A stretch of 64,000 bases of DNA from Nocardioides glacieisoli (lineage in GTDB: Bacteria; Actinomycetota; Actinomycetes; Propionibacteriales; Nocardioidaceae): NCBI RefSeq assembly GCF_004137245.1, contig NZ_SDWS01000002.1, positions 62,001 through 126,000 of the forward strand, in the 5' to 3' direction. Position 1 is the stretch's first letter, and each line of letters starts with the position of its first letter. Under the pieces are notes generated by a model, which saw only the letters and a program-made list of their open reading frames with translations, made no database searches and was not told the DNA's origin. Shown piece after piece: positions 9,168-17,805 of this stretch. The position numbers and the translations under genes were made by a program.

Positions 9168-10355
9168 GTGCCGGCCAACCCGTGGGAGCTGCGCGCCGAC
9201 GTGCGTCCGCTCGAGGTCGCGGCCGCGCGGTGGGTCGAGGTCGGCGCGCTGATGGCTCGCCGCGGGGACGAGATCGTCGACGCCGCACTGCGGGCGACCG
9301 AGGGCTGGGACGCGGCAGCCGCTGAGAGCTATGAGCAGCACCGGCGCCAGGTGCTGGTCAACCTCGACCGGTTCACGACGCTCGCCGGCCAGATCTCCGG
9401 CTCCCTGCGGGCGATCAGCTCGATCCTCACCTCGTCGCAGAAGGAGCTCGACCAGGCGTGGACCAAGGTCGCGCTGATCCCGCACCAGGTGGTGGGTGAG
9501 TCGCGCGTCCTCGTCTTCTCGCCGGAGGACGACGAGGGCCGCGGCAAGGTCGACAACGGGAAGGTCGAGACCGAGGAGATCCGCAGCCGACTCGCCCTCT
9601 CCCTCGACCAGGAGAGCTCGCGCCTGCGCGCGTCCCGTGCCGAGTTCGTGATGGTCCGCACCGAGCTCACCACCCTGACGGGCGGCATGTTCGGTCGCCG
9701 GGTCGGGCCCGGCATCGGGCCCGGATTCGGATCCGTCGTGGAGGAGTCAGGGGTAGGCACCGTGCTTCCCTCGACGTCGGTGCCGGGCTCGGCGCAGTCC
9801 GGCGTCACGGCGGCCGGCCTGCCGCCCGTCGCCCCCATCTCGGTCGACATGCCGCACCTGACCGGGCTGTCCGCCGCGGCGCTGACCCCGTTCGTCGCCG
9901 CGGCGGCGGGCGGTCTGACCGGCCGCGGCAGCGGCCGCAACGCGGCCACCGGCACGACGCCGCCGATGGGTGGCATGGGCATGGGGGCGATGGGTGCACG
10001 CGCCGGCACCATGTCGCGTGGCATGGCCAGCGGCCGCGCCGGTGCCCGGCGGCTCTCGACCCCGCGGCTCGAGGGCGAGGACGACGCCGCCGCGGCGGCC
10101 CGGGCCAAGCAGGCCGAGCGGGACGCGAAGCGCGCCGCGCTGGAGGACAAGCGCGCCGAGCGCGCCGCGCGCAAGGCCGAGCGCGAGGCGGAGCGGACCG
10201 GGAAGCCCGACCCGTCGGGCAGCGCCGGCAAGAAGGACAGGAAGGACGAGCGGGCCGGCGAGGACGAGCGGCCGGCGATCATCGTCGTGGAGGTCGCGCC
10301 TGGGGAGGAGCCGCCGAGCGCTGACCGGGCACTTCCTCGCGATCGAAAGCGCTGA
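9168..10355 (+). CDS. Large WXG100/PPE-like protein with charged C-terminus
   Basis: GTG 9168 follows GGAGG by nine bases and gives 395 residues. The N-terminal 150 residues are helical with a W-x-x-A turn (ATEGWDAAAAESYEQHRRQV), resembling WXG100/PPE-like modules. The middle is Gly/Met-rich (PPMGGMGMGAMGARAGTM). The next part is a highly charged Lys/Arg/Glu stretch (AKQAERDAKRAALEDKRAER) leading to IIVVEVAPGEEPP. The last dozen codons (from about 10320) lie inside a repeat element, so the native stop may have been replaced by the repeat. Function is unknown; the setting suggests a type VII substrate. Confidence 0.72.
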   Translation: MPANPWELRADVRPLEVAAARWVEVGALMARRGDEIVDAALRATEGWDAAAAESYEQHRRQVLVNLDRFTTLAGQISGSLRAISSILTSSQKELDQAWTKVALIPHQVVGESRVLVFSPEDDEGRGKVDNGKVETEEIRSRLALSLDQESSRLRASRAEFVMVRTELTTLTGGMFGRRVGPGIGPGFGSVVEESGVGTVLPSTSVPGSAQSGVTAAGLPPVAPISVDMPHLTGLSAAALTPFVAAAAGGLTGRGSGRNAATGTTPPMGGMGMGAMGARAGTMSRGMASGRAGARRLSTPRLEGEDDAAAAARAKQAERDAKRAALEDKRAERAARKAEREAERTGKPDPSGSAGKKDRKDERAGEDERPAIIVVEVAPGEEPPSADRALPRDRKR

Positions 10356-10432
10356 CCGGGCACTTCCTCGCGATCGAGAGCGAGGAATCGCCCGGTCGCC
10401 GCGTGTCAGCGCGAGGAAGTGCCCGGTCGGCA
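10320..10432. repeat. Composite repeat: two direct then two inverted 23-bp copies at 31-bp period
   Basis: Direct copies of GCTGACCGGGCACTTCCTCG start at 10320 and 10351, 31 bases apart. Inverted relatives (GCGAGGAATCGCCCGGTC, then GCGAGGAAGTGCCCGGTC) follow, starting at about 10379 and 10410, again 31 bases apart. The whole forms a large imperfect palindrome between the convergent genes ending at 10355 and 10439. The same family recurs at 28921-29096. It may act as a bidirectional terminator or be a REP/BIME-type element. Confidence 0.85.
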
Positions 10433-10438
10433 CTGGGG

Positions 10439-11896
10439 TCAGGCCGCCTCGGCGACCAGCTCGGGCTCCTGCTCGGCGGCGAGCGCCTCGACCTCGGCCC
10501 GCGGGCTGCGGAGCACGGTCGCCGCGACGAGCAGCGCCAGGGCCGCGAAGCCGGCGGAGGTGAGCAGCGCCGGCTGGAGGCCCGGGACGAACTGGCCCGG
10601 CTCCGCGCCGGCGGCGTACACCGAGACGATCACCGCGACGCCGACCGCGCTGCCGAGCTGCTGCGTGGTCTGCAGCAGGCCCGACGCGGATCCTGCGTGC
10701 TCGTGCTCGACACCCGCGAGCACCGTGGCCGTGATCGGCATGAACGCCAGCCCGGTCGCGAGCCCGGCGATCAGCGTCGGGCCGAGCACCGTGCCGAGAT
10801 AGGTGCCGTCCGTGCCGGCGCCGCTGAGCCAGGCGTACGCCACCACGAGTCCCGACGTCGCGGCCAGCAGCATCGCGCGCGGTCCGACGCGGGCGATCAG
10901 CCACGGCGTGATCCGAGACATCCCGAAGATCCCGAGGGTGAAGGGCAGGAACGCGATCCCGGTGGCGAGCGGGCCGAAGCCCAGCACCAGCTGGATGTAC
11001 TGGACGACGAGGAAGAACATCGACAGGTTCGCGCCGATGATCAGCGCCATCGCGACGAGCGCGCCGACGCGACGACGGCTGCGGACCAGGTGCGGCTGCA
11101 CCATCGGGTGCGGGTGCCGCGCCTCGGTGCGGGCGAGCAGCAGGAGCAGCGCGGCGCCGAGGACGAACCCGCCGACGGTGCGCACGGAGCCCCAGCCGTG
11201 CTCCGGTGCGCCGATGAGCGCCCAGACGAGGGAGACCGCGCCGATGGTCGCGCTCGCTGCGCCGACGAGGTCGAAGCGACCGGAGCGGCGGGGCGTCTCG
11301 TCGACGAAGCGGCCGACGAGGAGCAGGACGACGAGTCCGAGCGGCACGTTGATGAAGAGCGTCCAGCGCCACGACCCGACGTCGGTCAGCAGGCCGCCGA
11401 GGATGAGGCCGATGGACGCGCCACCGGAGGAGACCGCCCCGAAGAGGGCGAAGGCGCGGTTGCGGGCCGCCTCGTCGGGAGCGCTCGTGGTGAGGAGGGC
11501 GAGCACGCTCGGCGCGGCGAGCGCGGCGCCGACGCCCTGGAGGGCGCGGGTCGCGACGAGCTGGCCGGGGGTCTGCGCGAACCCGCCGAGCGCCGAGGCG
11601 ACGGTGAAGATCGCGAGGCCGGCCTGGAAGGCGCGCAGGCGACCGAAGACGTCGCCGAGTCGCCCGCCGAGGAGCAGCAGTCCGCCGAAGGCGAGGGTGT
11701 AGGCGTTGAGCACCCACGACAGGCCCGCCGGTCCGAAGGTCAGGTCCTCGTCGATGCGGGGGAGGGCCACGTTCACGACGGTGGCGTCGAGCACGATCAT
11801 CAGCTGGGCGACCAGGACGATCGCGATGCCGGCGGCTGCGCGGCCGGCGTGCGGCGGGAGCTCGGTCGGGAGCTCGCGGGCGGTGAGGGATGACAT
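10439..11896 (-). CDS. MFS drug:H+ antiporter, DHA2 (EmrB/QacA) type
   Basis: A 485-residue transporter with about 14 hydrophobic segments, typical of the 14-TM DHA2 efflux family. Motif C-like and motif A-like elements are visible: VAQLMIVLDATVVNVALPRI in TM1 and GGRLGDVFGRLRAFQ after TM2. ATG 11896 is chosen; the upstream in-frame start at 12040 would run through the divergent regulator's promoter and the operator at 11974. It is divergently transcribed from a TetR regulator, the usual arrangement for a repressor-controlled efflux pump. The substrate is unknown. Confidence 0.9.
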   Translation of the reverse strand: MSSLTARELPTELPPHAGRAAAGIAIVLVAQLMIVLDATVVNVALPRIDEDLTFGPAGLSWVLNAYTLAFGGLLLLGGRLGDVFGRLRAFQAGLAIFTVASALGGFAQTPGQLVATRALQGVGAALAAPSVLALLTTSAPDEAARNRAFALFGAVSSGGASIGLILGGLLTDVGSWRWTLFINVPLGLVVLLLVGRFVDETPRRSGRFDLVGAASATIGAVSLVWALIGAPEHGWGSVRTVGGFVLGAALLLLLARTEARHPHPMVQPHLVRSRRRVGALVAMALIIGANLSMFFLVVQYIQLVLGFGPLATGIAFLPFTLGIFGMSRITPWLIARVGPRAMLLAATSGLVVAYAWLSGAGTDGTYLGTVLGPTLIAGLATGLAFMPITATVLAGVEHEHAGSASGLLQTTQQLGSAVGVAVIVSVYAAGAEPGQFVPGLQPALLTSAGFAALALLVAATVLRSPRAEVEALAAEQEPELVAEAA

Positions 11897-11973
11897 GAGG
11901 ATGGGTCCTGTTCTGGCCCCGTGGGCCGAGGTACAGTAGATCCGGAGGGTGACTCCGCTTCCTCCACGACAAT

Positions 11974-11990
11974 ACGGAGACTGTCTCCGT
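11974..11990. promoter_or_regulatory. TetR operator between divergent efflux and regulator genes
   Basis: ACGGAGAC-T-GTCTCCGT is a perfect 17-bp palindrome with 8-base half-sites, inside the 121-bp gap between the MFS gene and the TetR gene. A weaker half-site pair, CGGAG (11943-11947) and CTCCG (11953-11957), lies nearby. Position and symmetry fit a binding site for the adjacent TetR protein, repressing both genes. Confidence 0.75.
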
Positions 11991-12017
11991 TTAGCAAGCC
12001 TCGAGGTGAGATTTCCG

Positions 12018-12566
12018 GTGCGTGCCGATGCAAAGCGCAACTACGACCGCATCGTCGAGGCCGCTCGCACCGCCTTCCGGCAGCGGGGCTACGACACCTC
12101 GCTCGACCAGATCGCCAAGGACGCCGGGGTCGGTCCCGGCACGCTCTACCGGCACTTCCCGACGCGTGACGACCTGATCGACGCGGTGATGCAGGCGTGG
12201 GTCGACCACGTCGAGGACACGGCCGACAAGGCGCTCACCCACGAGGGCGGCCCGCGCGAGGTGCTCCTCAACTGGTTCGAGGAGTACGTCCGGCTGATCA
12301 GCGTGCACAAGGGCGGCCCGGCCAAGATCACCGGAGCGATGGGCGACGACGCCTCGCCGATCCGCACCAAGTGCCAGGTGCTGCAGTCCGCCGGCGGCCG
12401 GGTCCTGGACCGGCTGCGGGACGAGGACGCCGTACGCGACGACGTCACGCCGCTGCAGGTCGCGCGCCTCGTCGGCGGCATCGCCGCCGTCGCGGACCAG
12501 TCCGAGCTCGACCCCGTGGCCGTGCGCCCGATGCTCGAGGTCGTCGCCGACGGACTGCTGAAGTAG
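12018..12566 (+). CDS. TetR family transcriptional regulator
   Basis: GTG 12018 is preferred because GAGGTGAG lies seven bases upstream and the protein then starts with the usual R-A-D-A-K-R-N-Y-D-R-I-V sequence. An ATG at 11949 would add residues and overlap the operator. The 182-residue protein has a clear N-terminal helix-turn-helix (TSLDQIAKDAGVGPGTLYRH, then FPTRDDLIDAV) and a ligand-binding C-terminal domain. It probably represses the divergent MFS transporter and itself. Confidence 0.92.
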   Translation: MRADAKRNYDRIVEAARTAFRQRGYDTSLDQIAKDAGVGPGTLYRHFPTRDDLIDAVMQAWVDHVEDTADKALTHEGGPREVLLNWFEEYVRLISVHKGGPAKITGAMGDDASPIRTKCQVLQSAGGRVLDRLRDEDAVRDDVTPLQVARLVGGIAAVADQSELDPVAVRPMLEVVADGLLK

Positions 12567-12595
12567 GACGGCGCAGCCGCCGGTAGATTGCTGCC

Positions 12596-14911
12596 GTGCC
12601 CGACACGAGCGCCGCCCCCCGTTCTACGCCCACTGCCCAGCCGACCAGCTCAGGTGCCTCCGGGACCCTCGACACGGTCGCGATCGCGTCGGCCGACGCG
12701 GAGCACGAGCAGCCGTGGGCCGAGCTCGGCCTGAAGGCCGACGAGTACGCCCGGATCCGCGAGATCCTCGGCCGCCGCCCGACGAGCTCGGAGCTGGCGA
12801 TGTACTCGGTCATGTGGAGCGAGCACTGCTCCTACAAGTCGACCAAGGTGCACCTCAAGCAGTTCTCCGAGATCCCGCAGGAGACGCCCGTCGGCAAGAT
12901 GCTCGCCGGCATCGGTGAGAACGCCGGCGTCCTCGACATCGGCCAGGGCTACGCGGTCACCTTCAAGGTCGAGAGCCACAACCACCCGTCGTTCGTCGAG
13001 CCCTACCAGGGCGCCGCGACCGGGGTCGGCGGCATCGTCCGCGACATCCTCGCGATGGGCGCGCGGCCGGTCGCCGTGATGGACCCGCTGCGCTTCGGCC
13101 CGCTCGACGCGCCCGACACCGCGCGCGTGCTGCCCGGGATCGTCGCCGGCGTCGGCGGCTACGGCAACTGCCTCGGCCTGCCCAACATCGGCGGCGAGGC
13201 GGTCTTCGACGAGACCTACGCCGGCAACCCGCTCGTCAACGCGCTCTGCGTCGGTGTGCTCCGCCACGAGGACCTCCACCTCGCCAACGCGACCGGCACC
13301 GGCAACCAGGTGGTGCTCTACGGCGCGCGCACCGGCGGCGACGGCATCGGCGGGGTGTCCGTCCTGGCGAGCGAGACCTTCGACGAGGGCGGGCCCGCCA
13401 AGCGGCCGAGCGTCCAGGTCGGTGACCCCTTCATGGAGAAGCTGCTCATCGAGTGCACCCTCGAGCTCTTCCAGGCCGGCGTGATCGCCGGCATCCAGGA
13501 CCTCGGCGGCGCCGGCCTCTCGTGCGCGACCTCCGAGCTCGCCTCCGCCGGTGACGGCGGGATGCACGTCGAGCTCGACAAAGTCCCGTTGCGCGACTCG
13601 ACCCTCCGCCCGGAGGAGATCCTGATGAGCGAGTCGCAGGAGCGGATGATGGCGGTCGTCGAGCCCGGCGACGTCGACGCGTTCATGGCGATCTGTGAGA
13701 AGTGGGACGTCGAGGCGGTCGTGGTCGGCGAGGTCACCGACACCGGGCGGCTGCACATCGACTGGCACGGCGAGCGCGTGGTCGACGTACCTCCGAGGTC
13801 GGTGGCGCACGACGGCCCGACCTACCACCGCCCCTTCGCCCGGCCCGACTGGCAGGACGCGTTGCAGGCCGACGACGCCTCGCGCCTGGCGCGGCCGTCC
13901 ACCGACGAGCTCCGCGACACCGTGCTCCGCCTCGTCGCCTCGCCCAACCTCTGCGACAAGTCGTGGATCACCGACCAGTACGACCGCTACGTGCAGGGCA
14001 ACACCGTCCTCGCGCAGCCGGCCGACTCCGGCATGGTGCGCGTCGACGCCGACACCAACCTCGGCGTCTCGGTGTCCACCGACTGCAACGGCCGCTTCGC
14101 CAAGCTCGACCCCTACACGGGCGCGCAGCTGGCCCTGGCCGAGTCCTACCGCAACGTCGCCACCGGCGGCGCGCGCCCGCTCGCGGTGTCGGACTGCCTC
14201 AACTTCGGCTCGCCCGAGGACCCGGACGTGATGTGGCAGTTCGCCGAGGCCTGCCGCGGCCTCAAGGACGCCTGCCTCGAGCTCGGCGTGCCGGTCACCG
14301 GCGGCAACGTCAGCCTCTACAACCAGACCGGCGAGACGGCGATCCTGCCGACCCCCGTGGTCGCGGTGCTCGGCGTCATCGAGGACGTCACGCGTCGTAC
14401 GCCGACCGGGTTCCAGGCCGCGGGCGAGCGGGTCTTCCTGCTCGGCGAGACCCGCGACGAGCTCTCCGGGTCGGAGTGGGCGCACGTCGTCCACGGCCAC
14501 CTCGGCGGCCTGCCGCCGCGGCTCGACCTCGCCGCCGAGCAGGCGCTGGCGTCGCTGCTGCAGGACGCGTCGCGCGACGGCGTGGTGACCTCGGCGCACG
14601 ACCTCTCCGACGGCGGCCTCGCCCAGGCCCTGCTCGAGGCGACCTTCGCCCGCGACATCGGCGCCTCGGTCTCGCTCGCCGGCGATCCCTTCGTCGCCCT
14701 GTTCTCCGAGTCCACCGCCCGGGTGCTGGTGACGGCGACCGACGCTCAGGTCGACACGCTGGTCGCGCTCGCCGAGCAGTACGGCGTACCGATCACGCCG
14801 CTGGGGCAGACCGGCGGCGAGATCCTCTCGGTCGAGGGCGTCTTCGTCCTCCCCGTCGCCGAGGCCAAGGCGGCCTGGCAGGCGACCCTGCCGGCGGCCC
14901 TCGGCTCCTGA
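12596..14911 (+). CDS. purL: Phosphoribosylformylglycinamidine synthase, large subunit PurL
   Basis: The small-type (about 750-residue) PurL, which works with PurS and PurQ in an ATP-dependent amidation of FGAR. The 771 residues include [20 protein letters not shown] (about 69-88), the [20 protein letters not shown] substrate/ATP region, [20 protein letters not shown], and the second-half repeats [16 protein letters not shown] and [12 protein letters not shown]. The first 40 or so residues are a low-complexity extension ([16 protein letters not shown]). The start is GTG at 12596, 30 bases after the TetR gene. The gene ends before a double-hairpin region. Confidence 0.97.
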   Translation: MPDTSAAPRSTPTAQPTSSGASGTLDTVAIASADAEHEQPWAELGLKADEYARIREILGRRPTSSELAMYSVMWSEHCSYKSTKVHLKQFSEIPQETPVGKMLAGIGENAGVLDIGQGYAVTFKVESHNHPSFVEPYQGAATGVGGIVRDILAMGARPVAVMDPLRFGPLDAPDTARVLPGIVAGVGGYGNCLGLPNIGGEAVFDETYAGNPLVNALCVGVLRHEDLHLANATGTGNQVVLYGARTGGDGIGGVSVLASETFDEGGPAKRPSVQVGDPFMEKLLIECTLELFQAGVIAGIQDLGGAGLSCATSELASAGDGGMHVELDKVPLRDSTLRPEEILMSESQERMMAVVEPGDVDAFMAICEKWDVEAVVVGEVTDTGRLHIDWHGERVVDVPPRSVAHDGPTYHRPFARPDWQDALQADDASRLARPSTDELRDTVLRLVASPNLCDKSWITDQYDRYVQGNTVLAQPADSGMVRVDADTNLGVSVSTDCNGRFAKLDPYTGAQLALAESYRNVATGGARPLAVSDCLNFGSPEDPDVMWQFAEACRGLKDACLELGVPVTGGNVSLYNQTGETAILPTPVVAVLGVIEDVTRRTPTGFQAAGERVFLLGETRDELSGSEWAHVVHGHLGGLPPRLDLAAEQALASLLQDASRDGVVTSAHDLSDGGLAQALLEATFARDIGASVSLAGDPFVALFSESTARVLVTATDAQVDTLVALAEQYGVPITPLGQTGGEILSVEGVFVLPVAEAKAAWQATLPAALGS

Positions 14912-14932
14912 GGCGACCTCCGGACCCAAGTT

Positions 14933-14997
14933 CCACGCTTCGCCCCCCAGATCTGGGCTGACAAGCGTGGCGGTCACCGGATATCCGGTGACCGCCA
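14933..14997. terminator. Overlapping hairpins including a 30-bp perfect palindrome between convergent genes
   Basis: Three nested structures lie in the 101-bp gap between purL (+) and the ABC permease (-). CCACGCTT (14933-14940) pairs with AAGCGTGG (14963-14970), enclosing CCCAGATCTGGG (14946-14957). Next is a perfect 30-bp palindrome at 14968-14997 with half-arm TGGCGGTCACCGGAT. The arms at 14968-14970 are shared, so the structures compete. It is most simply a bidirectional terminator. Confidence 0.65.
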
Positions 14998-15012
14998 ACG
15001 GAGACAGATCGT

Positions 15013-15762
15013 TCAGCTCGAGCGACGCATCGCCCGTACGCCGACCCAGAGCCCGATCACCGCCACGACCGCCGCGCCTGCGACACCCTGCGCGACCACG
15101 TCGGCCGGGTAGGTGCCGGCGAAGAGCGCGCGCACCGCGTCGACGACGTACGTCATCGGGTTCAGCGTCGAGACGATCTCCAGCCACTGGGGCGCGCCGT
15201 CCATCGGCAGCAGCACGCCGGCGGTGAGCAGCGCCGGGAAGAGCAGCGTCTGCTGGATCGTCCAGAACATCCAGTCCTGGCCCTTCGACGCCAGCGCCAG
15301 GGCGAACGACAGCGCGCCGACGCCGATGCTGAAGAGCGACAGGACGAGGGCCGCCGCGAGCACCCCGCCGAGGTGGAGGTCGAAGCTGAACGGCGTGACG
15401 ACCGCGACGATGATCGCGACCTGCATCAGCATCGGCACGACCTCCTTGAGCGCGCGGCCGACGAGCAGCGCCGGGCGGCCGAGCGGCGAGACCAGCTGGC
15501 GCTCGTGCGAGCCCGACTGCATCTCCTCCATCAGGTTCGAGCCGGTGAAGGACGCGCCCATCAGCGCGGTCATCGCCACGATGCCGGGCACGAACCACTG
15601 CAGGGCCGAGCCGCCGGTCGCCATCTCCGGCAGCAGCGGCGCGAAGAGCCCCAGGAACACGAGCGGCTGGATCATCGCGAAGACCACGGCCATCGGCTCG
15701 CGCCAGACAGGCTTGAGCTCGCGGTTCATCACGTTCAGGGTGTCGGCGACGAAGGTGGTCAT
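15013..15762 (-). CDS. ABC-2 type transporter permease (DrrB-like)
   Basis: A 249-residue permease with six hydrophobic segments and the ABC-2 pattern: an N-terminal cytoplasmic helix (DTLNVMNRELKPVWREPM), then VFAMIQPLVFLGLFAPLLPE. A coupling region follows (MEEMQSGSHERQLVSPLGRP), and a conserved segment near NPMTYVVDAVRALF. ATG 15762 overlaps the stop of the ATPase gene (ATGA). It makes an exporter with the ATPase encoded upstream; DrrAB-type systems export drugs or lipids. The substrate is unknown. Confidence 0.92.
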   Translation of the reverse strand: MTTFVADTLNVMNRELKPVWREPMAVVFAMIQPLVFLGLFAPLLPEMATGGSALQWFVPGIVAMTALMGASFTGSNLMEEMQSGSHERQLVSPLGRPALLVGRALKEVVPMLMQVAIIVAVVTPFSFDLHLGGVLAAALVLSLFSIGVGALSFALALASKGQDWMFWTIQQTLLFPALLTAGVLLPMDGAPQWLEIVSTLNPMTYVVDAVRALFAGTYPADVVAQGVAGAAVVAVIGLWVGVRAMRRSS

Positions 15763-16778
15763 GCGGCGACCTCGCTCTCGATCTCGGTGGCGGTGGGCTC
15801 GGGGGTCTGCTGGGTCTCGCGCAGGCTGCGACCGGTCAGGTCGAGGAAGACGTCGTCGAGGGTGGGCCGGGCGACCTCCACCCGCGTCGGGGGTACGCCG
15901 TCCGCGGCCAGGTCGGCCAGCACCTCACCGACCATCGCGGAGCCGTCCTTGACCCGCAGGTCGACGGTCTCGGCTGACGTGTCGACGCGGGAGTCCGGGA
16001 CCCGTGACAGCCGGCCGGCCGCGCGGGCCGCGTCGGACGCCGACCCGAAGCCGAGGCGTACGAGGTCACCGAGCCCGCTCTTGAGCCGCGCCGCCGAGTC
16101 GTCGGCGATGACGCGGCCGTGGTCGACGACGATCACCCGACCGGCGAGCGCGTCGGCCTCCTCGAGGTAGTGGGTGGTGAGCACGACGGTGCTGCCGGTC
16201 TCGGCGTGGAGGCGCTGGATCAGCTCCTGGAGATTGATCCGGTTCTGCGGGTCGAGGCCGGTCGACGGCTCGTCGAGGAACAGCACGCGCGGCAGGTGCA
16301 CCAGTCCCATCGCGATGTCGAGCCGGCGCCGCTGGCCGCCGGAGAGCGAGGAGACCTTGCGGTCGGCGACGGCCTCGAGGTCGAGGTCGGCGATCAGCTC
16401 GCCCGCGCGGCGGTGGGCGTCGGCGCGCGACAGGCCGTGGGCGCGGCCCTGGCTGATCAGCTCGTCGCGACCGAGCTGCCGGTGGCCGGCGCCGTTGCCC
16501 TGGCCGACGAAGCCGATCGCCTGGCGCACGTCCCGCTGGCCGGTCACCACGTCGTGGCCGGCGACCGATGCGGTGCCGGAGGTGGGTGGGATGAGGGTGG
16601 TGAGCATCCGGAGCGTGGTCGACTTCCCGGCCCCGTTGGGCCCGAGGAAGGCGACCAGCTCGCCCTGCCCGATCTCGAGGTCGAGGCCCTGGACGGCCTC
16701 GACGGTCTGCTTGCGCGAGGTGAAGTGGCGGGTCAGGCCACGGGTCACGATCGCCGGTCCTGTGTGGGTGGTGGTCAT
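15759..16778 (-). CDS. ABC transporter ATP-binding protein (DrrA-like)
   Basis: A 339-residue ATPase with Walker A GPNGAGKST (about 45-53), signature LSGGQRRRLDIAMGL (about 143-157), Walker B VLFLDEPSTGLD, and the H-loop in VVLTTHYLEEADALAGR. The C-terminal part contains the DrrA-type extension (PTLDDVFLDLTGRSL). It overlaps the permease by four bases and is divergent from a WYL regulator, with a palindromic operator in the 63-bp gap. Confidence 0.94.
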   Translation of the reverse strand: MTTTHTGPAIVTRGLTRHFTSRKQTVEAVQGLDLEIGQGELVAFLGPNGAGKSTTLRMLTTLIPPTSGTASVAGHDVVTGQRDVRQAIGFVGQGNGAGHRQLGRDELISQGRAHGLSRADAHRRAGELIADLDLEAVADRKVSSLSGGQRRRLDIAMGLVHLPRVLFLDEPSTGLDPQNRINLQELIQRLHAETGSTVVLTTHYLEEADALAGRVIVVDHGRVIADDSAARLKSGLGDLVRLGFGSASDAARAAGRLSRVPDSRVDTSAETVDLRVKDGSAMVGEVLADLAADGVPPTRVEVARPTLDDVFLDLTGRSLRETQQTPEPTATEIESEVAA

Positions 16779-16802
16779 GGGGATGACGCTACGAACGCAT
16801 CA

Positions 16803-16817
16803 GGTCAGTTCCTGACC
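16803..16817. promoter_or_regulatory. Palindromic operator between divergent ABC exporter and WYL regulator
   Basis: GGTCAG-TTC-CTGACC is a perfect inverted repeat with a three-base spacer. It lies in the short gap between the ATPase start (16778) and the regulator start (16842). AT-rich TGTGAATTATTC just downstream could be the -10 area for the regulator. It is probably the binding site of the adjacent WYL protein; this is inferred from position. Confidence 0.65.
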
Positions 16818-16841
16818 GCATTGTGAATTATTCTCGGACTC

Positions 16842-17795
16842 ATGAGCACGAGCGAACGGATGCTGCGACTGCTGTCGCTGCTCCAGACCCACCGCTACTG
16901 GCCGGGGCCGGAGCTCTCCGACCGGCTCGAGGTGAGCGCGCGCACGCTGCGCCGCGACGTCGACCGGCTGCGCGAGCTCGGCTACACCGTCGACGCGGTC
17001 CGCGGTGCTGCCGGCGGCTACCAGCTCCGGGCCGGCGGGTCGCTGCCACCGTTGCTCCTCGAGGACGAGGAGGCCGTTGCGATCGCCGTCGGGCTGCGTA
17101 CGGCGGCGGCCGGCGCCGTCGCGGGGATGGACGACTGGTCGGTGCAGGCGCTGTCGAAGGTGCTGTCCCTGATGCCGCCACGGCTGCGCCGCCAGATGGA
17201 CGCGGTCGCGAGCCAGACGGACGCGCCCGGACCGTGGGAGGGCGCGCCGGTCTTCGACGCCACGGTCCTCACCACCCTCGCCCAGGCCTGCCGCGACAGC
17301 GAGCTGCTGCGCTTCGACTACACCGCGCGCGAGGCCGAGGTGACCCACCGCCGGGTCGAGCCGCTCCGCCTGGTCAGCCTCGGCCGCCGGTGGTACCTCG
17401 TCGCGTGGGACCGCGACCGGATGGACTGGCGCAGCTTCCGCCTCGACCGGATCTCCGCCCCCGAGCCGACCGGCCAGCGCTTCCGGGCCCGCGACCTCCC
17501 CGCCGCCGACGCCCTCGCCTTCGTGCAGCAGGGCATCCGCCGGATGCCCCAGCGCTACGCCGTACGCGTGCGGCTGGCGATGCCGGCCGACGACCTCGCG
17601 ACGCAGGTGGGCCGGTGGGGGACCGTGACCGCTGACGGCGACGGGTGCCTGCTGGAGATGAACGTCGACGACCTCGACTGGCCGGTGATGGTCGTGGCAG
17701 GCTCGGGCGCGGAGTTCGTGGTCGAGTCCCCGCCCGAGCTGGCCGAGAAGGTCGCCGAGGTCGGGGCGCGGTTCTCGCGGACGGCCAGCCCCTAG
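16842..17795 (+). CDS. YafY-type HTH and WYL domain transcriptional regulator
   Basis: 317 residues: an N-terminal winged helix (MLRLLSLLQTHRYWPGPELS, then LEVSARTLRRDVDRLRELGY), a linker, a WYL ligand-sensing domain (about 140-225, with LGRRWYLVAWDRDRMDWRSF) and a C-terminal WCX-like extension. The start is ATG 16842. WYL proteins of this layout are usually regulators of divergent genes, here an ABC exporter. The natural ligand is unknown. Confidence 0.93.
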   Translation: MSTSERMLRLLSLLQTHRYWPGPELSDRLEVSARTLRRDVDRLRELGYTVDAVRGAAGGYQLRAGGSLPPLLLEDEEAVAIAVGLRTAAAGAVAGMDDWSVQALSKVLSLMPPRLRRQMDAVASQTDAPGPWEGAPVFDATVLTTLAQACRDSELLRFDYTAREAEVTHRRVEPLRLVSLGRRWYLVAWDRDRMDWRSFRLDRISAPEPTGQRFRARDLPAADALAFVQQGIRRMPQRYAVRVRLAMPADDLATQVGRWGTVTADGDGCLLEMNVDDLDWPVMVVAGSGAEFVVESPPELAEKVAEVGARFSRTASP

Positions 17796-17805
17796 TCTCT
17801 GGGCC

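Noticed and set aside
12650..15598. A 982-codon minus-strand open frame across purL and the ABC permease.
   Set aside because: It is antisense to purL, which has all the family motifs; the composition (Val/Ala/Gly/Asp/His-rich) is typical of shadow frames in GC-rich genes.
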